In this document: in pieces, positions 1 through 22,207 of the stretch | How the letters are laid out: every line of letters starts with the position of its first letter | How positions within the stretch are numbered: position 1 is the stretch's first letter | NCBI RefSeq assembly: GCF_019175285.1 | Contig: NC_056527.1 | Span: 106,379,006-106,443,005 of the forward strand | Origin: Sceloporus undulatus | Lineage: Eukaryota > Chordata > Lepidosauria > Squamata > Phrynosomatidae | DNA length: 64,000 nucleotides | Direction of reading: 5' to 3' | Made by a program: the position numbers and the translations under genes | Notes under the pieces: model-generated | Told to the model about the DNA's origin: nothing | Seen by the model: only the letters and a program-made list of their open reading frames with translations | The model's database searches: none

Positions 1-334
1 TTTTGGTTTTTTTTAAAAAATCTACATGGAACTGGGACAGAACAGACTTGGAAGATGAGAAAAAGAGGAAGCCAGTGGAAACAGGCTTGACAGAGCTTTC
101 TGTTCTCTCTGATTGTAGTCTCCTGCGGTCCTCTCTGTGTATTCGTGTTTAAATAAAAATGCAGCTTAATGCCCATTAAGGGTGCTAATTTACCATCTGG
201 TGAAACTGAGATCTGGGCATGTGAAAGAATAAATATTTAATCTAATTGAAATCTGAGTTTAACTATCTACCCACCACCAAGGAGGCTTGTATTTTTGTAA
301 TAATAAAAGCAACAGTAGAAATAACAGAGCACAG

Positions 335-339
<5 letters not shown>

Positions 340-369
<30 letters not shown>
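340..369. repeat. (AG)n microsatellite
   Basis: About 15 uninterrupted AG dinucleotides. Confidence 0.95.
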
Positions 370-373
<4 letters not shown>

Positions 374-2185
374 CTAAGTTGAGAAGAACAGAAGAACATC
401 AGCAGAGGGCACAAAAAAGGTTGATGGGTTGGTTATCAGGTATTCCCACGATGCAGAATACTGGTATTTTTGAAAACATGTTTCTAGTCCTCAAGGCATT
501 TAAAAAAAAGAAACATTTTTGAAAAATGAACAAGCAGCATTAAGGGGTGAGGTTGTGATCTTTTCTGTTCTTTATTTCTGTCCATATGCTGTTCAGAGCA
601 GAATTGTGTTGCCTGAGATGCATGTGACCCTTGGCACCCCAATCTTGTTTTTAACATTGTGTGTGTGTGCTTAAAAACACTTTTCCAAGCTGAAAATAAC
701 GTCTAGGGGGCCCCAATGCAACCCATCAAAGCTGTTTATGGACACAGCATCTCACACACACAAAAAAAATCTTGTCTAAAAGTTATCAGGAGTAGCTTCA
801 AATTGCTCAAAATGTCACTTCCAGTTCCTGGCAACGTTGAGGTCAGGGAGGTGCTGAAAGTGGCTCTCCAGTCCCTGATAACGACTGGCCCTAGTATAAA
901 AAGTGGAGATGGACGCAGTGATACTATTGACTTGGCATGGCCAGGTTTCTTATGCTTTAATGTTTACTTTCTACTGCCAGGGGAATGAAGACTAGATCCA
1001 AATCTCCTACCTTAATACAAACAGCTTCAAAAGTTTGGTGTCTTGGGAAAGATCTGTGTAAGCAGATGCAAGAGATGGGTTATTATCTGGCACTTTCCTC
1101 TTTCACAGAAAAAGCCCTGTGTATGCAGTCACACATAGGGGTTGTTCTCAACCTACTGCTTGTTTTCAGCTTTCCAGCACTAGTCTGCTTGGGGGAAGGC
1201 AGAGAAGTCAAGAACTTTGACTGAATGTTATTACAGAACATGGACAAAGGCTCTGAGCTCCACTGTTGCTGTCAGAAGCATTCTGCTAGAAATAAATTCT
1301 TGGAGGGGGCATAAAAGAAGCACAGGGATTGAAAGGAGGTGATGCATTTGCTGGGAAACATTTAAGTGGCTGTAGTATAAGAAAGTTTAAAGAACAGGCC
1401 AACCTTGACTACCAGGACATTGGAGCATATTGTGAACTTGCCATGGTCGGACAACTTAGTTCTGGTGACTCAGATTTGCAGACTTATTGGAGAGCAGTCA
1501 GTTTAACTGAACCCATTTCTGTTAAATATATAGGCTTGCTCATCTTCCTTGCTTTAAATAACTCAGATTTCCATAAAAGAAATCTTAATTCAACATAGAC
1601 GTGAGGAACACTTACCCTCCTGGTGCCTTTGGATTACAGCTCTCATCATCCCTATCCATTAGCCATGGTGGCTAGCGATGATGGAGGTTGGAGTCAAATA
1701 ATATCTGGAGGGCCACAGGCTCCCTATTTTTGAAATCCACAGAAAGCTGGCATATTTGTTAACAGTAGACACTCCCTACAGATTCATGCTAAACCCATGA
1801 TTCAGTACTCCGTGAGAATTTTAAGTCTTTGAGGGGCCTATTGATGTAGGAAGTAAAACAATTCTTGTTTTGGAGAACTTCAGGGAGTTGATAGTAACCA
1901 GTAGAACAAAAGCAGTATGGAATATTTTATTCAACATTTGTCAGTCCAAAGAAATATTGTACAATTTTATCTTTGGGCAGTGGGATTTTTAAGGCATTAA
2001 TTCTGTTTAGGGAAAGGAAGAACTCCTATAGATTTCCTGCCATAAAACTAAGATGACTATAGGTCTTACACAGATTGTCATTTTTTAATGGAAGAAAATG
2101 TGCAATATAGGACTGAGCAATTGCTAAAAGGAAGCCATACATCAGTGGTAGAGTATCTGTTTGACATATAGGTCTGCAGACCTAG

Positions 2186-2369
2186 GCAGCATCTGCACTG
2201 GTGAAATAATCTGGTTTGACACCACTTTAACTGCCATGGCTCAATGCTATGGAATTCTGGGAACTGTAATTGGTTGTGGCACCAACTACAGTTCCTAGAA
2301 TTCCATAACATTGAGCCATGGAAGTTAGTTACATCAAATCGGATTATTTCACTACTGCAGATGCAGCCT
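2186..2369. mobile_element. Palindromic MITE, subfamily B
   Basis: The two halves are inverted copies: AAATAATC/GGTTTGAC, CCATGGCTCAATGCTATGG and AATTCTGGGAACTGTA on the left, with their reverse complements on the right. Ends read GCATCTGCAC and GCAGATGC. This is one of about 18 loci of the same family in the window. Confidence 0.85.
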
Positions 2370-2684
2370 TAGTCAGAGTTTTCATGTAAAGAATCACAGG
2401 TACCAGGGTTGGAGGGAAATCCGTCTATAATGTTGGGGAGCTGCTGCCAGCCAGATGTAAAGAGCTGGGTGAAAGGAATCAACAAACTTGACATATTTAC
2501 CTGTGGCAAAATATTATCAGGGCCCTATTCCTCATTGGTTTACTCTCATAAAATTCACCTCAGGGTGTTGCCATTGTTTTAGGACTCCTATAGCCTTCCA
2601 AATGTTGGAAAACAGCTCTCAGCATTTCTGCTGGCAGTTGCACTTTGGAAACATCAGATCCTTACTTTTCCAGCAGAAGTATAT

Positions 2685-2972
2685 TTTGCAAATGCCATGT
2701 CATAAACCAAATAAATGGGTTTCAGAGCAAAGCAAGCCTGACCCATCACTGGAAGTGAAAATGACTAAACTGAAGTCATTGTGCTTTGGATATATCTCGG
2801 GGCAAGATGACCCACAGCAAAAACTAATAAGGCTTAGGAAAGTAGAAGTAGGAGAAGAGGAATATTAGATTGTAAAGGGAGTGTCTCGGTACAAGAAGGC
2901 AGCCCTGAGTCTGCAAGACCTGAACTGGGCTGTTGACAACCACAGCTCTTGGAGGTCTCTCATTCATTGGAG
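2685..2972 (+). mobile_element. RTE/BovB-like LINE, 3' ORF remnant
   Basis: The translation NKWVSEQSKPDPSLEVKMTK followed by LSLQDLNWAVDN and SWRSLIH resembles the C-terminal end of RTE-type reverse transcriptases in reptiles. The frame is interrupted. Family assignment is from memory of these motifs. Confidence 0.65.
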
Positions 2973-2999
2973 TTTATCAGACAAGGGAAATTGGAAGTA

Positions 3000-3215
3000 T
3001 AATCCAATGGCAATCTGAACGCAATCATGGGGTTTAACATTATTGCATGATAACCCACTACACGCAAATTCGGGCAATGGGAAGTCAGTCCGAGCCACAT
3101 TATTGCGTGATAGACCCACACGCAAATTCAGGCAATGACATGCTATTTTTGGGCAATGGGAAGCCAGTTCGAACGCAATTCGCATTCACATTAATTCGCT
3201 GAACTAGCGAATTCA
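3000..3215. repeat. Short repeated block with ACGCAAATTC...GGCAATG motif
   Basis: The motif ACACGCAAATTCGGGCAATG at about 3060 recurs as ACACGCAAATTCAGGCAATG at about 3118, and GGGCAATGGGAAG occurs at both about 3073 and 3154. ATTATTGC(A/G)TGATA also occurs twice. It looks like internal repeats of a degenerate DNA transposon, but I cannot name the family. Confidence 0.5.
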
Positions 3216-3486
3216 CATGAATGTGTTCTGGCCCCACTTTCTTTTCATTCAAAATTAAGAGAAATTCCTCACGTGTGATAAAGTCCATTGTGTCCCCATT
3301 AACTGGAGGTAACCTGAAGGCAAACAGCAACAAATGTGTAATCATGCTAAGAGGGGTGAGGTTAGACAGGGCCTAGCTCTCCTTCTCAAGGACACTTGAG
3401 ACCAAGAACCTGTGGGGTGACATAGAAAAGGGAGATCCCAATCCCTTTTAATTGCAATGTGGAAGAGGGAACTCTGCCTGAAAGCT

Positions 3487-3718
3487 TGTTGTTGCTGTTG
3501 TGTGCCTTCGTTTCCAACTTATGGCGACCCTAAGGCAATCCTGTCATGGGGTTTTCTTGGCAAGTTCCTTCAGAGGGGTTTTGCCATTGCCATCCTATAG
3601 CTGAGAGTGTGACTTGCCCAAGGTCCCCCAGTGGGTTTCTATGGCTGAGCCAGGATTTGAACCCTGCTCTCCAGGGTCATAGTCCCAACACTCAAGCCAC
3701 TGCACCACGCTGGCTCTC
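3487..3718 (-). mobile_element. Sauria-type SINE (tRNA-derived head, BovB-like tail)
   Basis: Reads in reverse from the GTTGTTG tail and GTGTGCCTTC to the tRNA-like head near CCACTGCACCACGCTGGCTC. It is nearly full length. Confidence 0.88.
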
Positions 3719-6715
3719 CCATGCAAGCTATGCCTGCTGAACCCCCTCTTCCACAAAGTGCTTAAAGGCACAAGAGCCCTGTCCTCTTGGACAATTTATC
3801 TCACCGTGAAAGTGATGTATACACCATGACTGTCCCACTGCTCAGTTGGCTGCAATTAGATATTTCATGAAAGCAAAGAACAACATTGTTAAAGGTGGTA
3901 AATAATCTCCCCACTAACCACTTGATTATGGTGTCAACTGTTAGTCTGGACAATTGTAAGGGCAAATCTTCTGGCTACCCATAACAGTCTGGGCAACTGT
4001 AAGGCAAACCTTCTGGCTGCCCATGATAACAAAAGGCAACAGGAACACAAGCAGAATATATGTGGCAATGATCATGGCCTAAAATGACATGTTCCATTCC
4101 CCCCACTCCACAAGAACCAGGAGTACCTCAGCTTCCATATATTCCTGTCTGTCCTTGTGAGGATTCATACATAGGTCTAACTAAAACAGAAGCAACTGGG
4201 AGGAAAAAACTGAGTTGGGGACTGAGTAAAACTCATGCGATGCCACTGTAAGTGAAACACAAAATTATGAGGAGTCACAGAAAACCAGGAGTTTCGTTAG
4301 CGTTTTAATATTGCTTTCAGAATAACCTTCCTCAGTCAGCTGCCCAACTCTGGTATAACAATGCCATAAATAAAACAGAGAGAGTTCATGGAGGGCAACT
4401 GATCTGTCTACTGGTAACTCAAAAGCACAGCTTGAAAAAGTCATTTTAGATTACAGCCTGTAACATCCCAGAGGAAGAATGACCAATAGCTATACTGGTG
4501 GATGCTGGGTATCAGCATTCAAAAAGTGTCCTCCCACAGAAAAAGCTCTACATTTAATGACAGGAAGGTATAGGGGTGCACTGGTTTTGGTGGCAGAGCA
4601 AGGCCCTAGTTACATTGAGGGTGTGGGTGGGGAAGAGACAGAGATTCTGACTCACTGTTTTGTCAGCCAGTGTCTTACCAGAAAAACTCATTGCTATCCT
4701 TTATGGTTTATTTAGCTATAATTCCATGAAGGCATCACAGACATAGGAGGGCAAACTTAGAGCCCTCCAGATTCTGATGCACTAGAGATCCCAGCATCCC
4801 TGACAAATGGCCATACTGTTAGGGTTTGATGGGAACTGGAATCTAACAAAATTCATAGGGCCCTGTTTCTTACCCCCGCTGTTGGACCAAGCAAATGGAA
4901 AATGGGCCAAAATAAGTAGATAAAAGCTTGTGGTGGTGGTGGGATACTTTTATTGCACTGAAGATACAGTAGGCTTTCATGCACCTCCTCCCAAGCCATA
5001 ACTAATTCCATCCTGAATGGGGGAAAAAAGAATCTGCTCTGATTCAAGACTCTGCATTCACTTTAGTGGTGACTGCCTCAGGCTTAAAGCCAGGTTGATC
5101 CCCATTCTTGTAGGATTCATGTCTTTCCACATCCATGTATAGAAAGTCACAAGATGGAAGCCCTATTCTGCCTTTTTACAGCAAATATCTGCAGAAAGTA
5201 ATACAGGTCTATTAGGAGCAGAGGAATCCATAATGAACAGGTTAGTACTGTAACTGAAAGGTTGCAGAAACACTATCTATTGTTACTTTTGGATCTTACA
5301 ACAGACTGACCAGAGCAGAAACAGCAACCATCTCATTCATTTTTTCATTGCATTCAATTCTATAGTAGAGGCTGCCCTGTGGTGACATGTCATGGAGACT
5401 TTTGGTAAGTGCTGCATCTTACCCTGCTCTGTGAGGGTAAAAATACACACTTGGCCCATGTGCCTCTTGGATAAAACTCCCCTTAAAGTACAGAAGCGCT
5501 CAGGAGAATGACTAGGAAGAGAAGAGGCCTCAGTACAGCCAACAATTAACTTTACATCTGCTTACACAGTTAAAAGTACATTCTTCAGGGAAAAGGACTA
5601 GTTTTCCAAGTACATACATGCACATGCATTTCTCCATGCATGCATTAAGACATCAAGGTGAAAGGTCCCATCTATGGGAGCAGAATAAGACTTTAGAGTA
5701 CATAACTAGCAGGATGAGAACTGTCTCAGTTTCAAATCTAATCAATGGGCATTCCTGACATTCTCGTCATACCTAAGAAAACTTCTGGACTGCTGGTTCC
5801 AAATCACTATGAGCAACAACATAGTCCAGTGGGATAGAGTATTAGGACTTCAAATCAGACCTCCTAGATTTAAGCCTCTATTTATCCATTAAGTCTGTGA
5901 CAAGCCCTACAATGTGTTCTCAATGTGGGGTCCAAGCCTTACAACAGCAGATAACACAGAAAGGTGCCTCTGAACATGTGCAGTGTCTTTTCCTAAGACA
6001 CTAGACCACTGCCTGAGCTTACTGCAGTGTTTTCAGTTCTTGTGACCTGTATTAAGCAGGCAAAACAAGAGCCCAGCATGCAGCATGCTCTCCAAAGTCG
6101 ACACAAGTGCAAGTTGCATATTTCAAAGTGCTATAGAATAATTTAAAACTTTTTTTTTAAAAAAAGAACCCAGCAGGAAAGCAAAAGATATTAAGAAAAC
6201 CCATCTTGCCCTAAATGCAAGAGATTCATCGCTTCATGCCAGCCTCTGTTCAAACATAAACAGTCCTTTAAAACACTCTTATCCCTTATTCCTCAGAGAA
6301 AGAAAAAAAGCAGCTAAAAAGCCGTAACTGCAGTATACGTGCTTTGAGACAAGATGGGAAATTTTAAAAGCAAGTTTTCCTCCTCCCCTAACACACAAAC
6401 TTGCCCAAACAGTTAAGACTAAGGTGTAATATGGCTCAGAGAGTTACACACTTGTGTTTCACAAGATAATTTCTTGAGGGTGATGTGCATCCAGACAACT
6501 ACCACCCAGTAGGAGAAATCCTGGGGTTTCTGGGTTATCCGTTCAGCATCAACAACTGTGCTCCTGGGCACACTCCAATAATCCCCTGCAAAAACAAGTC
6601 TTCTTATGCTCATGCCATCTGAACTTGTCTACTCAGAATTAGGGAATATGCCAGGACCCTGACCACCCAGAAACCAAAGTGCTGGCTAGAATGATCATAG
6701 GGGCTTCCTACCCCA

Positions 6716-17872
<11,157 letters not shown>

Positions 17873-17956
17873 CCTAGGAAAGTCCAAAGGTCAACAGTCA
17901 GAAAACAGCAGTGTCTGAAGGCATGTTTGGCTTCCTTGGCAAAAGCTCTTTTAATA

Positions 17957-18245
17957 ACTGAATCGTAGAGTTGGAAAAGACCGCAAGGGCCATGCAGTCC
18001 AACCCCTTTATTCTGCCATGCAGGAACTCTCAGTCAAAGCATCCCCATTGACAGATGGCCATCCAGCCTCTGCTTAAAGACCTCTAAGGAAGGAGACTCC
18101 ACTGCACTCCGAGGAAGGAGTGTGTTCCACTGTCAAACAGCCCTTACTCTCAGGAAGTTCCTCCTAAGGTTGAGCTGGAATCTCTTTTCCTGGAGCTTGG
18201 ATCCATTGCTTCGGATCTTGTTCTCTGGAGCAGCAGAAAATAAGC
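17957..18245 (-). mobile_element. CR1 LINE 3' end
   Basis: Reverse CR1 terminus from CGTAGAGTTGGAAAAGACCG to GAGCAGCAGAAAATAAGCTTG. It includes reverse coding sequence for ASLFSAAPENK and RRNFLRVRAV near the CR1 ORF2 end. It begins about 85 bases upstream of the TMEM143 start codon. Confidence 0.9.
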
Positions 18246-18264
18246 TTGCTCTCTCATCAATGTG

Positions 18265-18456
18265 ACATCCACATTGGAGAAATAATCCGGTTTGGCAGCG
18301 CTTTAATTCTTTGTCTGACTCTTTGCTATGGAATTCTGGGAGTTGGAGTTTGTTGTGGGGCCACAACAAACTCCAACTCCCAGAATTCCATAGCCTTGCG
18401 CCAGAAAAAGTTAAAGCGCTATCAAACCGGGCTATTTCTCCAGTGTGGATGCAGCC
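18265..18456. mobile_element. Palindromic MITE (B), near-perfect central palindrome
   Basis: The centre reads TGGAATTCTGGGAGTTGGAG, TTTGTTGTGG, CCACAACAAA, then CTCCAACTCCCAGAATTCCA. These are exact inverted arms of about 30 bases around a very small loop. The outer parts (AATAATCCGGTTTGGCAGCGCT and its partner) match less well. Confidence 0.9.
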
Positions 18457-18599
18457 TATGTGAGTCCCCCACCAACTTACAGACTAAGGCTTCTTCCTCT
18501 TGGGACCAAGGGGGGGAAAGGCCAAATTCACCTTCGTCACGATTCAAGGAAAGGAGGAAGAAACCCTCATATAAAAAGCAACAAGAGATAACCTTAAAA

Positions 18600-18790
18600 C
18601 AGCAAATGCCTGACATTGACTTTCCCGCGCATGCGCGCAACCCCTTCGTCCCTCTTCCGCCCTTTTCTCCTCGCTCGAATCTCATTGGCTGCCGTGAGCT
18701 TCGTCCCGCCTTCCCCTCCGTGACGTCACTGCGTGGATGCTCGTGCCATTGGTCGCTCGTTTAGGCCGTCAAATAAATCCCGTAGAAGTC
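18600..18790. promoter_or_regulatory. CpG-rich promoter block 1 (NRF1, CRE, CCAAT) near the TMEM143 5' end
   Basis: This GC-rich block contains an NRF1-type palindrome CGCGCATGCGCG at 18626-18637 and a perfect CRE, TGACGTCA, at 18721-18728. Inverted CCAAT boxes (ATTGG) lie at 18684-18688 and 18748-18752. It lies about 730 bases upstream of the TMEM143 ATG and between two divergent genes. NRF1 commonly drives nuclear genes for mitochondrial proteins, which fits TMEM143. Transcription start sites cannot be seen directly, so the assignment to TMEM143, SYNGR4 or both is inference. Confidence 0.7.
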
Positions 18791-18820
18791 ACATAATTTG
18801 AGGCTTTCCTGGCACTGGCT

Positions 18821-19035
18821 GCCTGTGTGTCCGCACTGCAGGGATAATAATTCAGTTTGACACCACTTTTAACTTCCAGGGCTCCATTTTAATGGAATTT
18901 CTGGGGTTTGTAGTTTAACGTGACACCAGACGTCTCTCTGACAGATGAGGCTAAGTGCCTCACCAAAACTACAGTTCCCATAATTCCATAGCATTTTAAG
19001 TGGTGGTCAAACTAGATTATTCCTGGAGTTCTCAT
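18821..19035. mobile_element. Palindromic MITE between the two promoter blocks
   Basis: TGTCCGCACTGCAGGGATAA, AATTCAGTTTGACACCACTT, then CTACAGTTCCCATAATTCCA and CAAACTAGATTATTCCTGGA. Diverged from the other copies. It splits the CpG-rich region in two. Confidence 0.8.
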
Positions 19036-19179
19036 CTCTCGCGACGGTACTTTCGCATCGAAACTTTTTTCTGAGCGGATTTATCATTTAAAATTTTTGA
19101 AATGCCAGCTTCATCTGTGGCACTCTACACTTTTACTATCTCTATGTTTAAAGCACTGCCGTCGCCAGCCTTTTTTTTT

Positions 19180-19450
19180 AATTAAACCTGCGCATGCGCA
19201 AAAGCCCCAGCTTTCTTAAAATGGCCTGGGGGAAAAGGCGGCACGTTTTGTCTGAGGCAGCCGCCGTCGCGCACGCGCAGATCTATGGTATCCTCGCGCG
19301 CTTTCCTCCCCCTGCCTCCCTCCCCGCTCTGTCTTAACGGTCACTTCCAACGGTCGCGACCGGCAACGTTCTAAACATAGACGTCATCAGCTTCCAACCA
19401 ATCAGGCGTCGAGTTCTCTCAGGCGCGCTCTTTCTTTTCCTCCGTCCTCC
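19180..19450. promoter_or_regulatory. CpG-rich promoter block 2 (two NRF1 sites, CCAAT)
   Basis: This second CpG-rich block carries the full NRF1 consensus palindrome TGCGCATGCGCA at 19189-19200 and a variant CGCGCACGCGCA at 19268-19279. It also has a CRE-like GACGTCA near 19381 and a forward CCAAT at 19398-19402. It is separated from block 1 by a palindromic MITE at 18821-19035. It may serve a non-coding first exon of SYNGR4 on the plus strand, whose ATG exon is 4 kb downstream, or belong to TMEM143; sequence alone cannot decide. Confidence 0.65.
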
Positions 19451-19803
19451 GCACCACAAAGGAGAAAAAGGCGGGAAAAAAACATACGCGCTTCCCGCAG
19501 AAGGTGGTGTGTTTTTGAAAAGATCCTGAAGAAACTGAGAGGAATATACAATGTAACACTATAAAGACTCGCTTCTCTATTTCCCAGTGGGAATGTGTGT
19601 CAAAAGTTCAGCCCCATGGTGTTATCCTATAGTTGTGCTTGTTGTTGTGTGCCTTCAAGTCCCTATCATGGGGTTTTATTGGCAACTTTCTTCAGAGGAG
19701 GTCTGCCATTGCCATCCTCTGAGACAGAGAGTGTGACTTGCCCAAGGTCACCCATAGGATTACATGACTAAACTGGGATTCAAACCTGGTCTCCAGAGTC
19801 ATA

Positions 19804-20897
19804 GGTCCAAAAACAGTGCAGAAAATAATCCACTTTGAGGCTGCTTTAACAGCCCTGGCTCAAGGCTAGAGAATCCTGGGAACTGTAGTTTTGTGAAACA
19901 TTGAGCCTTCTCTGTCACGAGAGCTCTGGTACCACAATAAAATACAATTCCCAGGATCCACTGAGCTGGGGCAGTTAAAGTGGTCTCATACTTATCAAAT
20001 TTGCAGATGATACCAAATTAGGGGGAATAGCTAATACCCCAGAGGACAGGATCAAGATTCAAAATGACCTGAATAGACTAGAAAGCTGGGCCAAAGCTAA
20101 CAAAATGAAATTCAACACAGAGAAATGTAAGGTATTGCACTTAGGGCGGAAAAATAAAATGCACAGATATAGGATGGGTGACACCTGGCTGAATGAAACT
20201 ACGTGTGAAAGGGATCTAGGAGTCCAAGTAGACCACAACTTGAACATGAGTGAACAGTGTGATGCGGCAGCTAAAAAGGCCAATGCTATTTTAGGCTGCA
20301 TCAATAGAAGTATAGTGTCTAGATCAAGAGAAGTAATAGTGCCACTGTATTCTGCTCTGGTCAGGCCCCACCTGGAATATTGTGTCCAGTTCTGGGCGCC
20401 ACAATTCAGAAAGGACATTGAGAAACTGGAGCATGTCCAAAAGAGGGTCTGGAAACCATGCCCTATGAGGAACGACTTAGGGAGCTGGGGATGTTTAGCC
20501 TGGAGAAAAGAAGGTTAAGAGGTGATATGATCGCCCTGTTTAAATATTTGAAGGGATGTCATATGGAAGAGGGAGCAAGCTTGTTTTCTGCTGCTCCAGA
20601 GAACAGGACCCGGAACAATGGATGCAAGCTGCAGGAAAAGAGATTCCACCTGAACATTAGGAGGAACTTCCTGACAGTAAGGGCTATTCGACAATGGAAT
20701 GCACTCCCTCGGAGGGTGATAGAGTCTCCTTCCTTGGAGGTCTTTAAACAGAGGCTGGATAGCCATCTGTCAGGGATGCTTTGATTTGGATTTCCTGCAT
20801 GGCAGGGGGTTGGACTGGATGGCCCTAGTGGTCTCTTCCAACTCTACGATTCTATGATTCTATGAAACTGGATTATCTCTGCCGTGTGTTTTGGACC
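19804..20897. mobile_element. Palindromic MITE (A) inside a SINE, itself split by CR1
   Basis: Left part 19804-19993 starts GGTCCAAAAACAGTGCAG. Right part 20865-20897 reads AAACTGGATTATCTCTGCCG and ends TGTTTTGGACC. Flanking ATA on both sides gives a 3-bp target duplication. Confidence 0.85.
19994..20864 (+). mobile_element. CR1 LINE, 5'-truncated, ORF2 end plus 3' UTR
   Basis: Encodes the characteristic CR1 block KFNTEKCKVLHLGRKNKM, then CERDLGVQVDHNLNMSEQCD, ANAILGCINRSIVSRSREVI and LYSALVRPHLEYCVQFWAPQ. In the next frame follow YEERLRELGMFSLEKRRLRG and the end FKQRLDSHLSGML. The frame changes near 20455, where the usual RRATKM segment is missing. It ends in ATTCTATGATTCTATG. This is the best preserved LINE here and probably a recent insertion. 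Confidence 0.93.
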
Positions 20898-21009
20898 ATA
20901 GTCCAACACTCAAACTAATACTCCAGGCTGGCTCTCATATGGTTGAGCTTAACTGATTTGAAAGACAGACACAGCTGGACTTAGTTGTTCCAGTACTTTT
21001 CAAGCAGGC

Positions 21010-21170
21010 AGGGTTTTAATAATAATAATAATAATAATAATGATGATGAAATTTTATTTATATGCTGCCTCTCCCCATAGGATCAAGGCGGCTTACAACA
21101 TCAGGTGAAACACAGTATAAAATACAACATACAGTACAACTTTAATCGTTATACAGTCCCGTTCTCTTTT
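21010..21170 (-). mobile_element. LINE 3' end with (AAT)n tract
   Basis: An (ATA/AAT)n tract at 21018-21042 is followed by ATTTTATTTATATGCTGCCTC and AAGGCGGCTTACAACATC. This is the reversed 3' UTR pattern also seen at 42503 and 50525. Confidence 0.6.
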
Positions 21171-21220
21171 AACTGATCTTGTGCAGCATATACATGCCTC
21201 AATATATAGTGGGAAACAAA

Positions 21221-21441
21221 GGTCCCAAACACACTGCAGAAATAATCCAGTTTGAGACCGCTTTAACTGCCCTGGCTCAGTGTTAGGGAATCCTGGAAGC
21301 TAGTTTTGTGAGACATTTAAGCCTTCTTTGTCAGAGAGCTCTGGGGCCACAACAAACTACAACTCCCAGGATTCTCTAGCACTGAGCCAGGGCTGTTAAA
21401 ACGATCTCAAACTGGATTATTTCAGCAGTGTGTTTTGGCCC
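21221..21441. mobile_element. Palindromic MITE (A) with AAA target duplication
   Basis: Termini are GGTCCCAAACACACTGCAG and CAGTGTGTTTTGGCCC. AAA directly flanks both ends (21218-21220 and 21442-21444), a 3-bp duplication. Confidence 0.9.
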
Positions 21442-22011
21442 AAAGCCTCAGAGCAGCGAAAGGGCAGCTGTATTGTATGTCTTAACAACGCTGTGAGAAA
21501 GTTAGACTGAAAGATCATTGAAATCTAGCTAATAGATGTGTGGCTGAGCAGGTGCTTGAATCCATCTCTCCTTTAGGCTCAACACTGTCTGCGCTGCATT
21601 ACACTGGCTTGTATTTAAAATGGGAAATAAAAGCTCAAGGGGGCATGGTCAGGTTCACATTCAACCATGGCGTTTAAGAGGATACGGGTCACATTTGTTA
21701 CTCGTCCTGTTGTGAAGTAAAAGTGTCAAGCAGAGTGGATAATTTCTGATCTTACTGTGAAGGGGAAATGGCAAAAGGACAGAGCCAGGGTTGCTCCGAG
21801 CATTTTCTGGTGATGTTCAGCTGAGAGCATGAAAACAACAGCAGGCATGCACTTTATAATGAGGCCAGGGAACACAACCTGTATATTCTGTCTAATAAAT
21901 AAACTGGAAACGCTGAGCTTTCGTGCACATAAATTGCTTTCAAATAGAAGAAAATTAGAAGTGAGCCAGATTCTAAAGGTTTTGTTTTCAAGGAAATCAT
22001 AGCAAACCAAT

Positions 22012-22207
22012 GCAGTGTAGTGGTTTCAATCTTGGACTATGACTCTGGAGAAAAGGGTTCAAATCTTGAGCAAGTCACATTCAGCCTCAGAGGAAGGCTA
22101 AGGCAGACCCTCTCTGAATAAATCTTGCCAAGGAAAACTATGTGATAGGATCTCCTTGGGGTCACCCTAAGTCAGAAACAACTTTGAAGGCACACAACTA
22201 CCACAAC
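22012..22207 (+). mobile_element. Sauria-type SINE
   Basis: The head GTGTAGTGGTTTCAATCTTG and the ACTATGACTCTGGAGAAAAG region run to the tail CTTTGAAGGCACACAACTACC. Confidence 0.87.

Larger units (their letters stand above)
1..6715. other. Non-coding sequence downstream of TMEM143
   Basis: No gene can be supported here. The segment contains an (AG)n tract (340-369), a hAT-like MITE fragment (about 1600-1735), a tRNA-type SINE scrap (about 2140-2175), a palindromic MITE (2186-2369), an RTE-like LINE end (2685-2972), a short repeated block (3000-3215) and a Sauria-type SINE (3487-3718). A second hAT-like piece lies near 4740-4850. About 4.85-6.7 kb shows nothing recognisable and may include the TMEM143 3' UTR. 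EMP3, the expected left neighbour, was looked for and not seen. Confidence 0.6.
19634..20936 (-). mobile_element. Sauria-type SINE interrupted by a MITE carrying a CR1 copy
   Basis: The SINE runs from GTTGTTGTGTGCCTTCAAGT at 19640 to GGTCTCCAGAGTCATA at 19803. It resumes at 20898 with ATAGTCCAACACTCAAAC and ends at GCTGGCTCTC. The 3-bp ATA is duplicated at the break, flanking the inserted MITE. Confidence 0.88.

Noticed and set aside
1-6715. EMP3, expected beyond the TMEM143 3' end
   Set aside because: No four-pass EMP/claudin-like exon was seen on either strand.
20105-20784. Two overlapping plus-strand frames as a gene
   Set aside because: They encode the end of CR1 ORF2 in two frames and belong to a truncated LINE.
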